Below, piece after piece: positions 7,931 through 16,064 of a DNA stretch of 48,548 nt (position 1 is its first letter; every line of letters begins with the position of its first letter). The stretch is from Chloroflexota bacterium (GTDB lineage: Bacteria > Chloroflexota > Anaerolineae > Aggregatilineales > J027), in assembly GCA_003697365.1 (NCBI GenBank), contig RFGP01000077.1, positions 1-48,548 on the forward strand, read 5' to 3'. The notes under the pieces were generated by a model. It did no database searches. It was given only the letters and a program-made list of their open reading frames with translations, and was not told the origin of the DNA. A program made the translations under genes and the position numbers.

Positions 7931-10084
7931 ATGTCGTTATTGAAATACGTTGTGTGTCGTAATTGTGGGCATAAAATGCCCCCTGATCCACTAACTAAAA
8001 AATGTGATCAATGTGAAGGGCAATGGCTCATTGCAGAGTATGATCTCGAACAGGCAAAAGAAATTTGGCGTTCTGATGCTTTTCAAGGGCGGGAACTATC
8101 CTTATGGCGTTATATGGAGTTATTGCCTACTTCAGACCCGGGATTTGATGTTTCTATGGGGGAAGGCTGGACTCCTCTAGTGAAAGCGGCTCGTCTGCAG
8201 CAAGAATTAGGGTTGGCGAATTTATGGATCAAAGATGAGCGTCAAAGCCCAACGGGATGTTTCAAGGATCGGCAAGCTGTTTTGAATATTGCTCACTATA
8301 AAAAAGTGGGTATTGAAGAGGTGGTGTTGGCTTCAACAGGAAACAAAGCGACAGCTTTTGCGGCATATTGCGCGCGTGCCAATATTCGCGCATGGGTTTT
8401 TTTAACCAGTGCTGTGCCTAACGAAAAATTAAGAGAATTAGGACTTTATGGGGCTGAGGTTGTCAAAATCGCTGGCACCTATGATCAAGCCAAGCAAGTT
8501 GCTAAAGATTTTGCGGCACGTCGTAATTTATTACTAGAGGGAGGAGCCAAAAGCATCTTAAGCCAAGATGGCATGAAAACCCTTGCTTTTGAAATTGCCG
8601 AACAGCTAGCACGTTATGCACCTGTTGAAGATGGAAAATGGCGTGCTCCTGACTGGTACATTCAAGCGGTAAGTGGTGGCATCGGCCCAATAGCAGTTTG
8701 GCAAGGGTTTAAGGAACTGTTGGCTATGGGGCTGATAGATCGCTTGCCCAAGATTGGCGTAGTGCAAGTTGAGGGATGTGCACCAATGGTAACGGCGTGG
8801 CAACAAGACCTAGAAGAAGCTGAGCCTGTGGTGCCACGTACAAGAATTGCGGTATTGGCAACAGGTGACCCCGGACAAGGCTATAAAATATTGCGTCAAG
8901 CCTGCAAGGAAGGTGGCGGTACGATGATCTCAGTGAGTGATGGCGAAACATTTCGCGCGATGCGTCGCCTAGCACGGGTAGAAGGATATAGCATGGAACC
9001 CGCCACTGCGGTTGCTTTTGCTGGGCTTGAAAAATTGGTGCAAGAGGGGCTTATCCAAACTGATGACTATGTAGTAGTTAATTGTTCTGGACATACTTTC
9101 CCCGCAGAAAAACATGTTCTAGAGGATCAGTATGTTCTTGACTTGCAGTTAGGACAATTAGACGAGGATACGCAAGCAGTTTCGCACCGCAGTATTGAAG
9201 AAGGCATTGAGTCTGCTCTTGCTACGCTTGATGAACAAGTTACTACTGTTGTGATTATTGATGATAACCCTCAAGATAGCCGACTTATTCGGCGTTTGCT
9301 TCAAACCTATAAGAATTATCGTGTTTTTGAGGCGAATGACCCACGCGATGGCTTCGAGTTGATTAAGCAGCGTAAACCCGATCTTATTGTGACGGATTTA
9401 ACTATGCCTGATATGGATGGCTTTGAGCTGATCGATGCTTTGAAGCAAGACCCTAATGTTCGTGATATTCCGGTTGTTGTCATCTCTGCAAAAACGTTGA
9501 CCCCAGAAGAGCGCCAAAAACTGGAAAGCCAAACAGAATCACTTTGGCAAAAGGGCAGTTTTAATACACGAGAACTGGTCGATCATGTCGTGAAAACTTT
9601 GGGCGTAGAAAATGGGGAAGAAATACCTTCTGAAGATACCCCCGTCACAACTACAGTTGGGAAGATTGCTAGTGGAGTGCAACAGGTTATTGAGCAAATA
9701 ACCCCTTCTACAGTTATGGTAATCGATGATAACCGACGCGATGCGCGTCTTGTGCGGCGTATTCTTGAGGCAACGAAGCGCTATCATGTCATTGAAGCCT
9801 ATACAGCTGAGGAGGGCCGTCAGCTAATTGACGAACATCACCCACGTTTAGTAGTCTTGGATATACTATTACCTGATTTAAATGGGCTCGATTTCTTAGC
9901 TCAATTACGCCAAAACGAGAAACATAAGCAATTGCCTGTCGTAATTTTAACGGCTAAGGAATTAACAGCTGACGAACGAGAGCGCTTTGAAAAACTGAAT
10001 TGTTCAATTTGGTATAAGCTCCAATTAGATCGTCAACAATTGGTGGAGCATGTCGACAAGATTATAAATATGCTTAAGTCATAA
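7931..10084 (+). CDS. Threonine-synthase-like PLP enzyme fused to two receiver domains
   Basis: This 717-residue protein combines an amino-acid enzyme with two-component receivers. Residues 1-30 form a zinc-ribbon-like start (Cys9, 12, 25, 28). Residues about 70-400 are a fold-type II PLP enzyme most like threonine synthase: GEGWTPL, SPTGCFKDR with Schiff-base Lys112, ASTGNKATAFAAY and VEGCAPMV. The PLP-phosphate loop reads SGGIGP (248-253), where threonine synthases usually have a GNAGN-type loop, so the substrate may differ. Receiver 1 (about 437-555) has DD444-445, phosphoacceptor Asp489, Ser519 and Lys541. Receiver 2 (about 594-714) has DD599-600, Asp644, Thr674 and Lys696. Both look phosphorylatable. 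A single-receiver gene follows. There is no homoserine dehydrogenase or kinase gene nearby, so a housekeeping threonine role is doubtful. The start codon is supported by AGGATGA about 8 bases upstream. Confidence 0.92.
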   Translation: MSLLKYVVCRNCGHKMPPDPLTKKCDQCEGQWLIAEYDLEQAKEIWRSDAFQGRELSLWRYMELLPTSDPGFDVSMGEGWTPLVKAARLQQELGLANLWIKDERQSPTGCFKDRQAVLNIAHYKKVGIEEVVLASTGNKATAFAAYCARANIRAWVFLTSAVPNEKLRELGLYGAEVVKIAGTYDQAKQVAKDFAARRNLLLEGGAKSILSQDGMKTLAFEIAEQLARYAPVEDGKWRAPDWYIQAVSGGIGPIAVWQGFKELLAMGLIDRLPKIGVVQVEGCAPMVTAWQQDLEEAEPVVPRTRIAVLATGDPGQGYKILRQACKEGGGTMISVSDGETFRAMRRLARVEGYSMEPATAVAFAGLEKLVQEGLIQTDDYVVVNCSGHTFPAEKHVLEDQYVLDLQLGQLDEDTQAVSHRSIEEGIESALATLDEQVTTVVIIDDNPQDSRLIRRLLQTYKNYRVFEANDPRDGFELIKQRKPDLIVTDLTMPDMDGFELIDALKQDPNVRDIPVVVISAKTLTPEERQKLESQTESLWQKGSFNTRELVDHVVKTLGVENGEEIPSEDTPVTTTVGKIASGVQQVIEQITPSTVMVIDDNRRDARLVRRILEATKRYHVIEAYTAEEGRQLIDEHHPRLVVLDILLPDLNGLDFLAQLRQNEKHKQLPVVILTAKELTADERERFEKLNCSIWYKLQLDRQQLVEHVDKIINMLKS

Positions 10085-10135
10085 GTAGAAGCGAAATGCT
10101 TTGTTATGTACTTCGGTTGAAAGTTGAGAAGGATT

Positions 10136-10504
10136 ATGCCAAAACGCATTTTGTATGTTGAAGATAACTTACACAATAAACGCTTGGTCAGAAAAATCTT
10201 GCAGTCACGTGGGTATGAAGTTTTAGAAGCCGAAGATGGACATACTGGCGTTGAAATGGCAATGTCAGAATTACCTGATCTGATCTTGATGGATATAAAT
10301 ATTCCCGGCCTTGATGGTATTGAGGCCACGCGCATGATTAAGGCCTATCAGCAAACAGCGCATATACCAATTATTGCCTTAACTGCAAATGCAATGCGTG
10401 GAGATCGGGAACGTTTTATATCAGCAGGATGTGATGACTATTTACCCAAACCCATCAGTACGGCAGATTTGCTGGCATTAGTGAAACAATATTTGAGCGA
10501 ATAA
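10136..10504 (+). CDS. Single-domain response regulator (DivK/CheY-like)
   Basis: A stand-alone receiver of about 122 residues with no output domain, so it probably acts by binding a partner protein. It has KRILYVEDN (acidic pocket), phosphoacceptor Asp in ILMDINIPGLDG, the switch Thr in IALTANAM and the conserved Lys in YLPKPIS, followed by the last helix. I chose the ATG at 10136 with AGAAGG directly upstream; a TTG at 10124 in the same frame is possible. It follows the PLP-enzyme/receiver fusion by about 50 bases on the same strand and is probably co-transcribed. No histidine kinase is encoded in the window. Confidence 0.9.
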   Translation: MPKRILYVEDNLHNKRLVRKILQSRGYEVLEAEDGHTGVEMAMSELPDLILMDINIPGLDGIEATRMIKAYQQTAHIPIIALTANAMRGDRERFISAGCDDYLPKPISTADLLALVKQYLSE

Positions 10505-10560
10505 GGGCGTGAAATCCTACTTTGTAGCGTATTAAAATAGGTGATTTGGCGTACATTGTG

Positions 10561-10596
10561 TCGGTCTTTTGTATGATAAGATAAAATATAGACCGA
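10561..10596 (+). promoter_or_regulatory. Inverted repeat enclosing a -10-like TATGAT upstream of the PA14/SH3 gene
   Basis: A perfect 7-bp inverted repeat, TCGGTCT (10561-10567) and AGACCGA (10590-10596), flanks an A/T-rich centre with a -10-like TATGAT (10572-10577). It lies about 50-85 bases before the secreted-protein start. It could be an operator or a hairpin. There is no convincing -35 match. Confidence 0.35.
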
Positions 10597-10645
10597 AAAT
10601 GGATTGTAATTATCTTACATTATTTAAGAGTGAAAGGAACGCGCC

Positions 10646-12160
10646 ATGCTTCAACGTCGCTCTCATTATATCTTGATAGCTGCGTTTTGCGTTTTGGCGC
10701 TTGTGGCGACTGGGAGCACGGCTTGGCTCGCGACTCCGTCACAAGCTCTTGCCCAACAAGGCCCCATTTGTGGAATTGGGCTTTGGGATACACAATATTA
10801 TAACAACACCGTTTTTAGCGGAGCTACGCAAACATTTTGTACTACGAGTAACCAATTGAATTTAGGCCTTAATTGGGGGGCAGCAGGGCCTATTGCTGGC
10901 GTAGGGCCAGATAATTGGTCAGCAAGTTTTGTGACAAATTTGTCGTTTGCAACTGCTGGTACCTATCGTTTCACAACTACCTATCAAGATGGGGTACGTT
11001 TGTACGTAAACGGCCAGCTAATTATTAACGCAATAACCACGGATGTTGCGACTTCACAGACAACCACAGGTGATTTTTTCTATAGCTTGGCAGGAAGCAC
11101 AGTTCCAGTTCGTTTGGAATATGTGAATTTTACTGGCAATGCAAATGTGAGCTTAAATTGGTCACTTGTGCAAGGTGGGGGTGGCACGGGCCAAACAGGT
11201 GGTGGCAACCCATGGACAACGGAATACTTCAATAACCGCACATTTACTCCTCCTAGCATTATTGGGGCCACTTTTCCTGCGGGGCCGCTCGCGGTTGATT
11301 TTGGCTTTAATGCTCCTGCACCGGGTGTGGCTGCAGATAATTGGTCTGGACGCTATACACGTGTAGTGAATTTCCCAACTGGTGGCGTGGTGAATTTTGA
11401 GGCGCGCGCTGATGATACTGTAACCGTGTACGTCAACGGTACTCCTGTTACTGCTTCAGCACCTTATTTTGCGGGTGAAGGCGTTGTTTATCGTGGCTCA
11501 ATTACCGTTCCAGCGGGCTTGAGTACAATTGTCGTGGAACATACAGATATTGTTGCTCAGGCTTATGTATATGTGAGCTGGTCTGGCGGTGGCGATACTA
11601 GCGGTGGTGGTTCAACAAGTGGTGGCGGAACTACTGGGGTTACATCTCCGACGGGGGTTACGGCCACAGTCAATACAAGTGTGTTGAACGTGCGAGATGC
11701 GCCTAGCCTTTCTGGGCAACGTCTTACTCAAATTCGACGCAACGAAGTATACGCTGTATTAGGTAAAAATAGCGCAGGTACATGGGCACTCTTGCAAGTT
11801 GGTGATATACAAGGATGGTCATTTGCACAATATTTGACCTTTAGCGGTGATTTTAATAGTGTGCCCGTAGCTGATGGTTCTGACCAAACGCCCGCACCTA
11901 GTGGGGATATTATCGGGCAGGGCCGCCCTGTTGGTAATATGCGCGTGCGAGAATGTCCCAGTTTCAGCTGCAAGAACTTAGGTTTTGTCCCTTGGGGAGA
12001 TACCGTAGGGATTTATGGCCAAAGTGCAGATGGCCGTTGGATCAAGATTCAATATGTGACCGCAAGCGGTGAGGTGCTAGTAGGGTGGTCATATAAGATT
12101 TGGTATCGTACCCTCAATAGTCTGGAAGAACCGCTTCCACAATTCCCTGTTGTGAATTAA
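10646..12160 (+). CDS. Secreted PA14- and SH3-domain surface protein
   Basis: The 504 residues begin with a Sec signal peptide (RR..., hydrophobic core IAAFCVLALVATG, probable cleavage after ALA near 36). Two PA14-like beta-sandwich modules follow (about 46-175 and 187-315). Each has the order Y-N-N/F, a PDNWSA or ADNWSG motif, a strand like YRFTTTYQDGVRLYVNG and a closing VSLNWS or VYVSWSG. A Gly/Ser/Thr linker (about 316-335) leads to two bacterial SH3 domains (about 336-405 with SVLNVRDAPS, and 425-490 with GNMRVRECPS). PA14 modules often bind glycans and SH3 modules often bind cell-wall or peptide ligands, so a surface-binding role is inferred. There is no enzymatic motif. A ribosome site (GAAAGGAA) lies about 8 bases upstream, and a terminator follows directly. 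Confidence 0.88.
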   Translation: MLQRRSHYILIAAFCVLALVATGSTAWLATPSQALAQQGPICGIGLWDTQYYNNTVFSGATQTFCTTSNQLNLGLNWGAAGPIAGVGPDNWSASFVTNLSFATAGTYRFTTTYQDGVRLYVNGQLIINAITTDVATSQTTTGDFFYSLAGSTVPVRLEYVNFTGNANVSLNWSLVQGGGGTGQTGGGNPWTTEYFNNRTFTPPSIIGATFPAGPLAVDFGFNAPAPGVAADNWSGRYTRVVNFPTGGVVNFEARADDTVTVYVNGTPVTASAPYFAGEGVVYRGSITVPAGLSTIVVEHTDIVAQAYVYVSWSGGGDTSGGGSTSGGGTTGVTSPTGVTATVNTSVLNVRDAPSLSGQRLTQIRRNEVYAVLGKNSAGTWALLQVGDIQGWSFAQYLTFSGDFNSVPVADGSDQTPAPSGDIIGQGRPVGNMRVRECPSFSCKNLGFVPWGDTVGIYGQSADGRWIKIQYVTASGEVLVGWSYKIWYRTLNSLEEPLPQFPVVN

Positions 12161-12165
12161 TACTG

Positions 12166-12204
12166 AGAGGCTTGGGCATGTTTTGCTCAAGCCTCTTTGG
12201 TTTT
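12166..12204. terminator. Terminator between the PA14/SH3 gene and the converging ligase-like gene
   Basis: A 12-bp stem (12166-12177 with 12185-12196, AGAGGCTTGGGC paired with GCTCAAGCCTCT, one G-T pair) has a 7-base loop and a T-rich tail on the plus strand. It ends the plus-strand gene just before the stop of the minus-strand gene. Confidence 0.8.
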
Positions 12205-13394
12205 TAATCCCAAGTGCGCTTATCAACGATCATACGTTCGCCTTCAACTGTATCAACGAACTTAATTTCATTGATGGATAGACGCGCAAATTGTTGAAGG
12301 GCGCTTTTAATTGCATCACGCTTATTTTCTAAATTGGCGTTACCATCTGCCGTTACTACATGCAGGGTTACTATATCACGAACGCCATCACGGGTGATGA
12401 TTGCTTGCATATTTTTCACTTCGGGAAAGTTATTCATGACCGCGCGAATTTGATTAGGATGTAGGAACATCCCTCTTACTTTAATAGCATCACCGCTACG
12501 ACCAACTAGACCATATAAACGTCCTGTTCCCGGAATCATAACCGCCATATCACCAGTGCCAAAGCGCAATAGAGGGTAAACACGATCAAATTTCGTGACC
12601 ACAACTTCGCCCGGTGTACCTTCTTCAACGGGTTCGCCTGTATTGGGGTCAACAAGCTCCACAATTTGGTTGTCAGGGATGGTGAAATCTTGTTGTCCGA
12701 AAAGTTGATACGCAATAATTCCTAAGTCTGCTGTGGCATAGGCCTGTGCGGTTTGCAAGCCATAGGTCTGCTCAAATTTCTCTCGCAACGAAGGTGGGTA
12801 AGGTTCAGCGCTAAAGAATGCTTTTTTTAAGGCTAATTTTTCTTTGGGAATCCCCATTTCTGCCGCTTTATCGAGGATGATGGATAAGAAGCTAGGCGTG
12901 CCTACATAACCTGTAACTTGTAGATCAAGCATGACCTTGACATGTATTTCAGTGTTACCCGGCCCTAATGGAACAACTGTTGCGCCTGCTGCAAGAAGTG
13001 CCTCATCAAACAATAAACCTGCAGGCACAAGATGATACAGAAAAGCATTGATCACAATGTCGCCTTCGCCAAATCCTGCAGCTTTCAATGTTACAGTTGC
13101 ATCATCACCTACAGCACTGGATTTTCCACTGTGTGGATCATAAATAGGGCCCGGAGACATATAGATACGATCCAACTGTGATAATGGAACAGCTAGCCAT
13201 CCACCAAAAGGCGGGTGTGCTTGTTGCATGGCTGAAAAATCATCTTTACTAATGATGGGTAATTTAGCTAAGTCGGCTACTGTTTGAATATCAGTAGGGC
13301 GAAGGCCGCGTTGGTCAAAGATGTTTTTTACAGCGGGCGCGTTTTCGTAAGCATAGGCAAGATGTTCACGCAGACGATGATCTAAATCGGTCAT
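12204..13394 (-). CDS. Phenylacetate-CoA-ligase-like adenylate-forming protein
   Basis: The 396 residues match the PaaK branch of the ANL superfamily, which activates carboxylates as acyl-AMP and then acyl-CoA. Visible motifs are AYATADLG near 220 (substrate/ATP motif), RFGTGDMA (the GD motif) and GRSGDAIKVRGMFLHPNQI (hinge before the C-terminal lid). The usual Ser/Thr/Gly-rich P-loop (SSGTTGKP) is replaced by MSPGPIYDPHSG (79-90), so normal ATP handling is uncertain. The protein ends KRTWD. It overlaps the upstream MFS gene by 4 bases (ATGA) and so is translationally coupled to a transporter, which suggests activation or handling of the transported acid or lipid. Substrate unknown. Confidence 0.82.
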   Translation of the reverse strand: MTDLDHRLREHLAYAYENAPAVKNIFDQRGLRPTDIQTVADLAKLPIISKDDFSAMQQAHPPFGGWLAVPLSQLDRIYMSPGPIYDPHSGKSSAVGDDATVTLKAAGFGEGDIVINAFLYHLVPAGLLFDEALLAAGATVVPLGPGNTEIHVKVMLDLQVTGYVGTPSFLSIILDKAAEMGIPKEKLALKKAFFSAEPYPPSLREKFEQTYGLQTAQAYATADLGIIAYQLFGQQDFTIPDNQIVELVDPNTGEPVEEGTPGEVVVTKFDRVYPLLRFGTGDMAVMIPGTGRLYGLVGRSGDAIKVRGMFLHPNQIRAVMNNFPEVKNMQAIITRDGVRDIVTLHVVTADGNANLENKRDAIKSALQQFARLSINEIKFVDTVEGERMIVDKRTWD

Positions 13395-15157
13395 GGATTG
13401 CTCCTTGGCTTTAATAGTGGTGAAAATTTCCGTTTTGGGGAAGGTTTCTGAGCTTTTGTAATAGTTTCCAGATTAACCTTTCCTCCATGTAAGTATAACG
13501 CAGATAAGAGCGCCAGAAAGCTAATAATAGCACCAATAACGAACAACTCATTAATTTGATCAAAAGTTGCTATCAAGTAGGCTTCTTGACGCGCTGTCAC
13601 TTCTTCAAAGGTTCCTAAGGCGGAAATACGTTGCTCTACACGATATAGTGCATAAGCTGTCATACCGGGAATGGCAAGCGTCATACCGATAAGGCGTAAT
13701 ATGAGAACGAGTGCCGCTGAAACACCGCGTTCGTCATCATCGACTTCATTGATGATTGCTGTGGATACAGGCGAAACTGTGAACCCTAGACCAACGCCTA
13801 TGATAGCCATTTCAAGTGCCATCACCCATTCTGGTATATCAACATTCCATGTTAAGCTACATAAAATGAAGCCAAGCGTGGCGAGGCCCATTCCGCCAAC
13901 TGTGACATACCGATACCCAAAACGATCACTTAGCCACCCGCCCGGCACTGCAGCAAGTGCCATCGGGATTGTTAGCCCAGACAAAACGATACCTGCAAGC
14001 AGTGCAGCTGTCTGCACACCATTGTCTTCAGTAGTATCTGCCCGTAAGTTAATAACCAAAGGCACACTCACTAGACCAAGAGCCAATACGAAGCCAACGC
14101 AAAAATTGGTAAAACCTGATGCACTATAATTGCGCCTTAAAAATAGATTCAAGTCAATGAGCGGATAGCGATAATATTTTTCCCATGCGATAAAGGCACA
14201 AAATGCGATCAAGGCGGTAACAAGCAAGGGGTACATATAATCGGCAGGGCCATTATTCACAGCATTATCAGTAAGATCAATTGCTTCGCTGCCAAAAGCT
14301 GAGGCCGGGCTAAGACCATTAATGCCAACACTCAAGCCTATTAGTGCCATAGAAATAAGCGCTATGCCAACAATATCGAAGCGTCCGCTCGTATCATGTG
14401 GTTTTCTAAAACGCTCACCTCGCAAGGCAAGCAATGCACCTAGTAGTGCAATGACACTAAAAGGTAGATTGAGGACAAATAATGTTCGCCAAGATGGCAC
14501 AGAAACAGTAAGTCCAATATCTGCAAGCGTATTCGCAATGTCCTCTCCATAGTCGGCAAATAGCTTTACCATCACGCCGCCGTATAGATGACCTAGCACC
14601 CAGCCCGAAGTATCAATTGCGCCCACGAGTCCAAGCGGTTTAGCGCGTCTTTGTGGCGGGAACATATCGCTAACAATGGCCATCGTAACAGGAACTATAG
14701 CGCCTGCTCCTGCAGCTTGGATTGTACGTCCAAAGATGATCATATACAGCTCGCGCATTTCTGGTGGTGGTGGGATATGTTTATCGGGATCGGGGTAGAT
14801 TTGTCGGTATATGTCAAGATATAAATCTGTGGGCCATGTATGAGCAATGGAAACAAACCATGAACCCCCCATGAAGATCAATAAACAAAGGATATAGACC
14901 CAGCGTCTCCCTACCATGTCAGACAAGCGTCCCATAAAAGTCATGCTGATAGTGTAGGACAATAGATAAGCGGCAACCATCCAAGAGGCATCATCTAACT
15001 TAGAATCAATCGGCAGCCGCAGTTGATTGATAATTTCGGGCAAAATGGCAGAGACTATCGTTAAGTCTAGCGAGCCTATAAACACTGGCAAACATAGTAC
15101 CGCTAGGATAAGCCAAGGTCTTTTAACCAAAGTTTGGTTATCAGCATCAACTTGCAT
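13391..15157 (-). CDS. MFS drug/lipid exporter, DHA2 family (14 TM)
   Basis: The 588 residues have about 14 hydrophobic helices, as in EmrB/QacA-type proton-driven exporters. The N-terminal motif SLDLTIVSAILPEI (motif D1) and motif A (GRLSDMVGRRWVY) are clear, and a second motif-A-like copy is GGWLSDRFGYRY. A motif-C region (GAIDTSGWVLGHLYGG) sits in helix 5. There are two long loops: about 30 Pro-rich residues after helix 3 and an acidic loop near 285-310. Both would face outward. The gene lies 11 bases after an LprG/LppX-like lipoprotein gene and overlaps the ligase-like gene by 4 bases. The pairing resembles mycobacterial lprG-Rv1410c (P55), where the pair exports triacylglycerol-type lipids. 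Substrate here is an inference. Confidence 0.9.
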   Translation of the reverse strand: MQVDADNQTLVKRPWLILAVLCLPVFIGSLDLTIVSAILPEIINQLRLPIDSKLDDASWMVAAYLLSYTISMTFMGRLSDMVGRRWVYILCLLIFMGGSWFVSIAHTWPTDLYLDIYRQIYPDPDKHIPPPPEMRELYMIIFGRTIQAAGAGAIVPVTMAIVSDMFPPQRRAKPLGLVGAIDTSGWVLGHLYGGVMVKLFADYGEDIANTLADIGLTVSVPSWRTLFVLNLPFSVIALLGALLALRGERFRKPHDTSGRFDIVGIALISMALIGLSVGINGLSPASAFGSEAIDLTDNAVNNGPADYMYPLLVTALIAFCAFIAWEKYYRYPLIDLNLFLRRNYSASGFTNFCVGFVLALGLVSVPLVINLRADTTEDNGVQTAALLAGIVLSGLTIPMALAAVPGGWLSDRFGYRYVTVGGMGLATLGFILCSLTWNVDIPEWVMALEMAIIGVGLGFTVSPVSTAIINEVDDDERGVSAALVLILRLIGMTLAIPGMTAYALYRVEQRISALGTFEEVTARQEAYLIATFDQINELFVIGAIISFLALLSALYLHGGKVNLETITKAQKPSPKRKFSPLLKPRSNP

Positions 15158-15168
15158 GACAATATCCT

Positions 15169-15927
15169 TTAATTTTCAAGGGTAGGCTCATCGATGTTTA
15201 CTTCTTGATTATACCCCTCAAAATCAATTTCCCATGTCTTAGACAGGTCTTCTTCTGTGTCAGGTGGGGAAGGTTCAATAAGCTCTATTCTGGAAAGATG
15301 GCGTGTTCCTTCGCGGCGAATGTAAATATCAATTTGAATATTTCCGGAAGCTGTAGACATTAAACCGAAAGTCACTGCACGTGCCAATTGTGCATCTACC
15401 ATACCCTGTATATGGTAGACTGGAATTCCTTCGATTTCTGTGTTGCCGATGAGGGTAGGGTTTTGTATTGAGCGCAAAGCGGTTCCGATACCGGTTTGTT
15501 CAGATACAAGGTCAGATGGCTCAAAATCAGCAACTAAACTTTCTTGTACCCATTCGCCACCTGTGAGCAGGGGATGATTATAGTATTGGCGATCCTCAAC
15601 AGCAATAATGCCAATTTTTTGTGTGACATCCTCTATGGCAACGCTGATGTCTGCTCGAACGCTATTCGGACTCTGGAAGATAGCTGTGGCACTGTTGAGT
15701 GTAATATCAAGGTCTTCAAAGCCTTCAAAATTTATGTAGATGGGTGCGCCACGTTGACGAAGTTCAAAACGAAAAGACTCTGCCTGTTCAAAGTTGTTAG
15801 CGGCTTCTGAGAGTAGGGCTTGCGTATCGGGAGGTGTTTCTTCGTTATCGTTGCTATTGTTATTACAAGCAGCTAGTGCAAACAATGCTATCAGCAATAC
15901 ATACCCTAAAAAGCGATGTGGTTTCAT
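15169..15927 (-). CDS. LppX/LprAFG-type lipoprotein
   Basis: A 252-residue lipoprotein: signal peptide with core GYVLLIALFAL, lipobox LAAC with Cys21, then a charged Asn/Asp/Glu/Thr linker. The mature part has the LppX/LprG pattern: an N-terminal helix with NNFEQAESFRFELRQ, then alternating beta strands such as ATAIFQSPNSVRADI, IGIIAVEDRQYYNHP, GIPVYHIQGMVDA and a final DIYIRREGTRHLSRIEL. In mycobacteria this half-barrel fold carries lipids across the envelope. GAGGG lies 9 bases before the ATG. It is the first gene of a three-gene unit with an MFS exporter and a ligase-like protein. Family membership is judged from pattern only. Confidence 0.82.
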   Translation of the reverse strand: MKPHRFLGYVLLIALFALAACNNNSNDNEETPPDTQALLSEAANNFEQAESFRFELRQRGAPIYINFEGFEDLDITLNSATAIFQSPNSVRADISVAIEDVTQKIGIIAVEDRQYYNHPLLTGGEWVQESLVADFEPSDLVSEQTGIGTALRSIQNPTLIGNTEIEGIPVYHIQGMVDAQLARAVTFGLMSTASGNIQIDIYIRREGTRHLSRIELIEPSPPDTEEDLSKTWEIDFEGYNQEVNIDEPTLEN

Positions 15928-16021
15928 TAAAGTGTACCCTCTAGCTTCATTATGAATGGATTAATCATATACTACCACTACGTCACAGTATGTGTGTAGT
16001 TCTTATAGAAAAAGATTAGAA

Positions 16022-16051
16022 ATTATAGAGAGATGTTTATTAAAGAGCCAA
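16022..16051 (-). promoter_or_regulatory. Promoter of the lipoprotein-MFS-ligase operon
   Basis: On the minus strand TTGGCT (16051-16046), an 18-base spacer and a perfect TATAAT (16027-16022) lie about 95 bases upstream of the lipoprotein ATG. The -35 box falls inside the hairpin that terminates the upstream cupin gene. Confidence 0.55.
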
Positions 16052-16061
16052 TAAGGCTCTT
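16043..16061 (-). terminator. Hairpin terminator after the cupin gene
   Basis: A 7-bp perfect stem (GGCTCTT with AAGAGCC, 5-base loop) sits 3 bases beyond the cupin stop and is followed by TTTAAT on the minus strand. The U tract is weak. Confidence 0.5.
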
Positions 16062-16064
16062 CAA

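Noticed and set aside
7931..10084. The PLP-receiver fusion as two separate genes joined by an assembly error
   Set aside because: The reading frame is continuous through smooth linkers, and both receivers keep full motif sets, so no sign of a join is visible. A read check would settle it.
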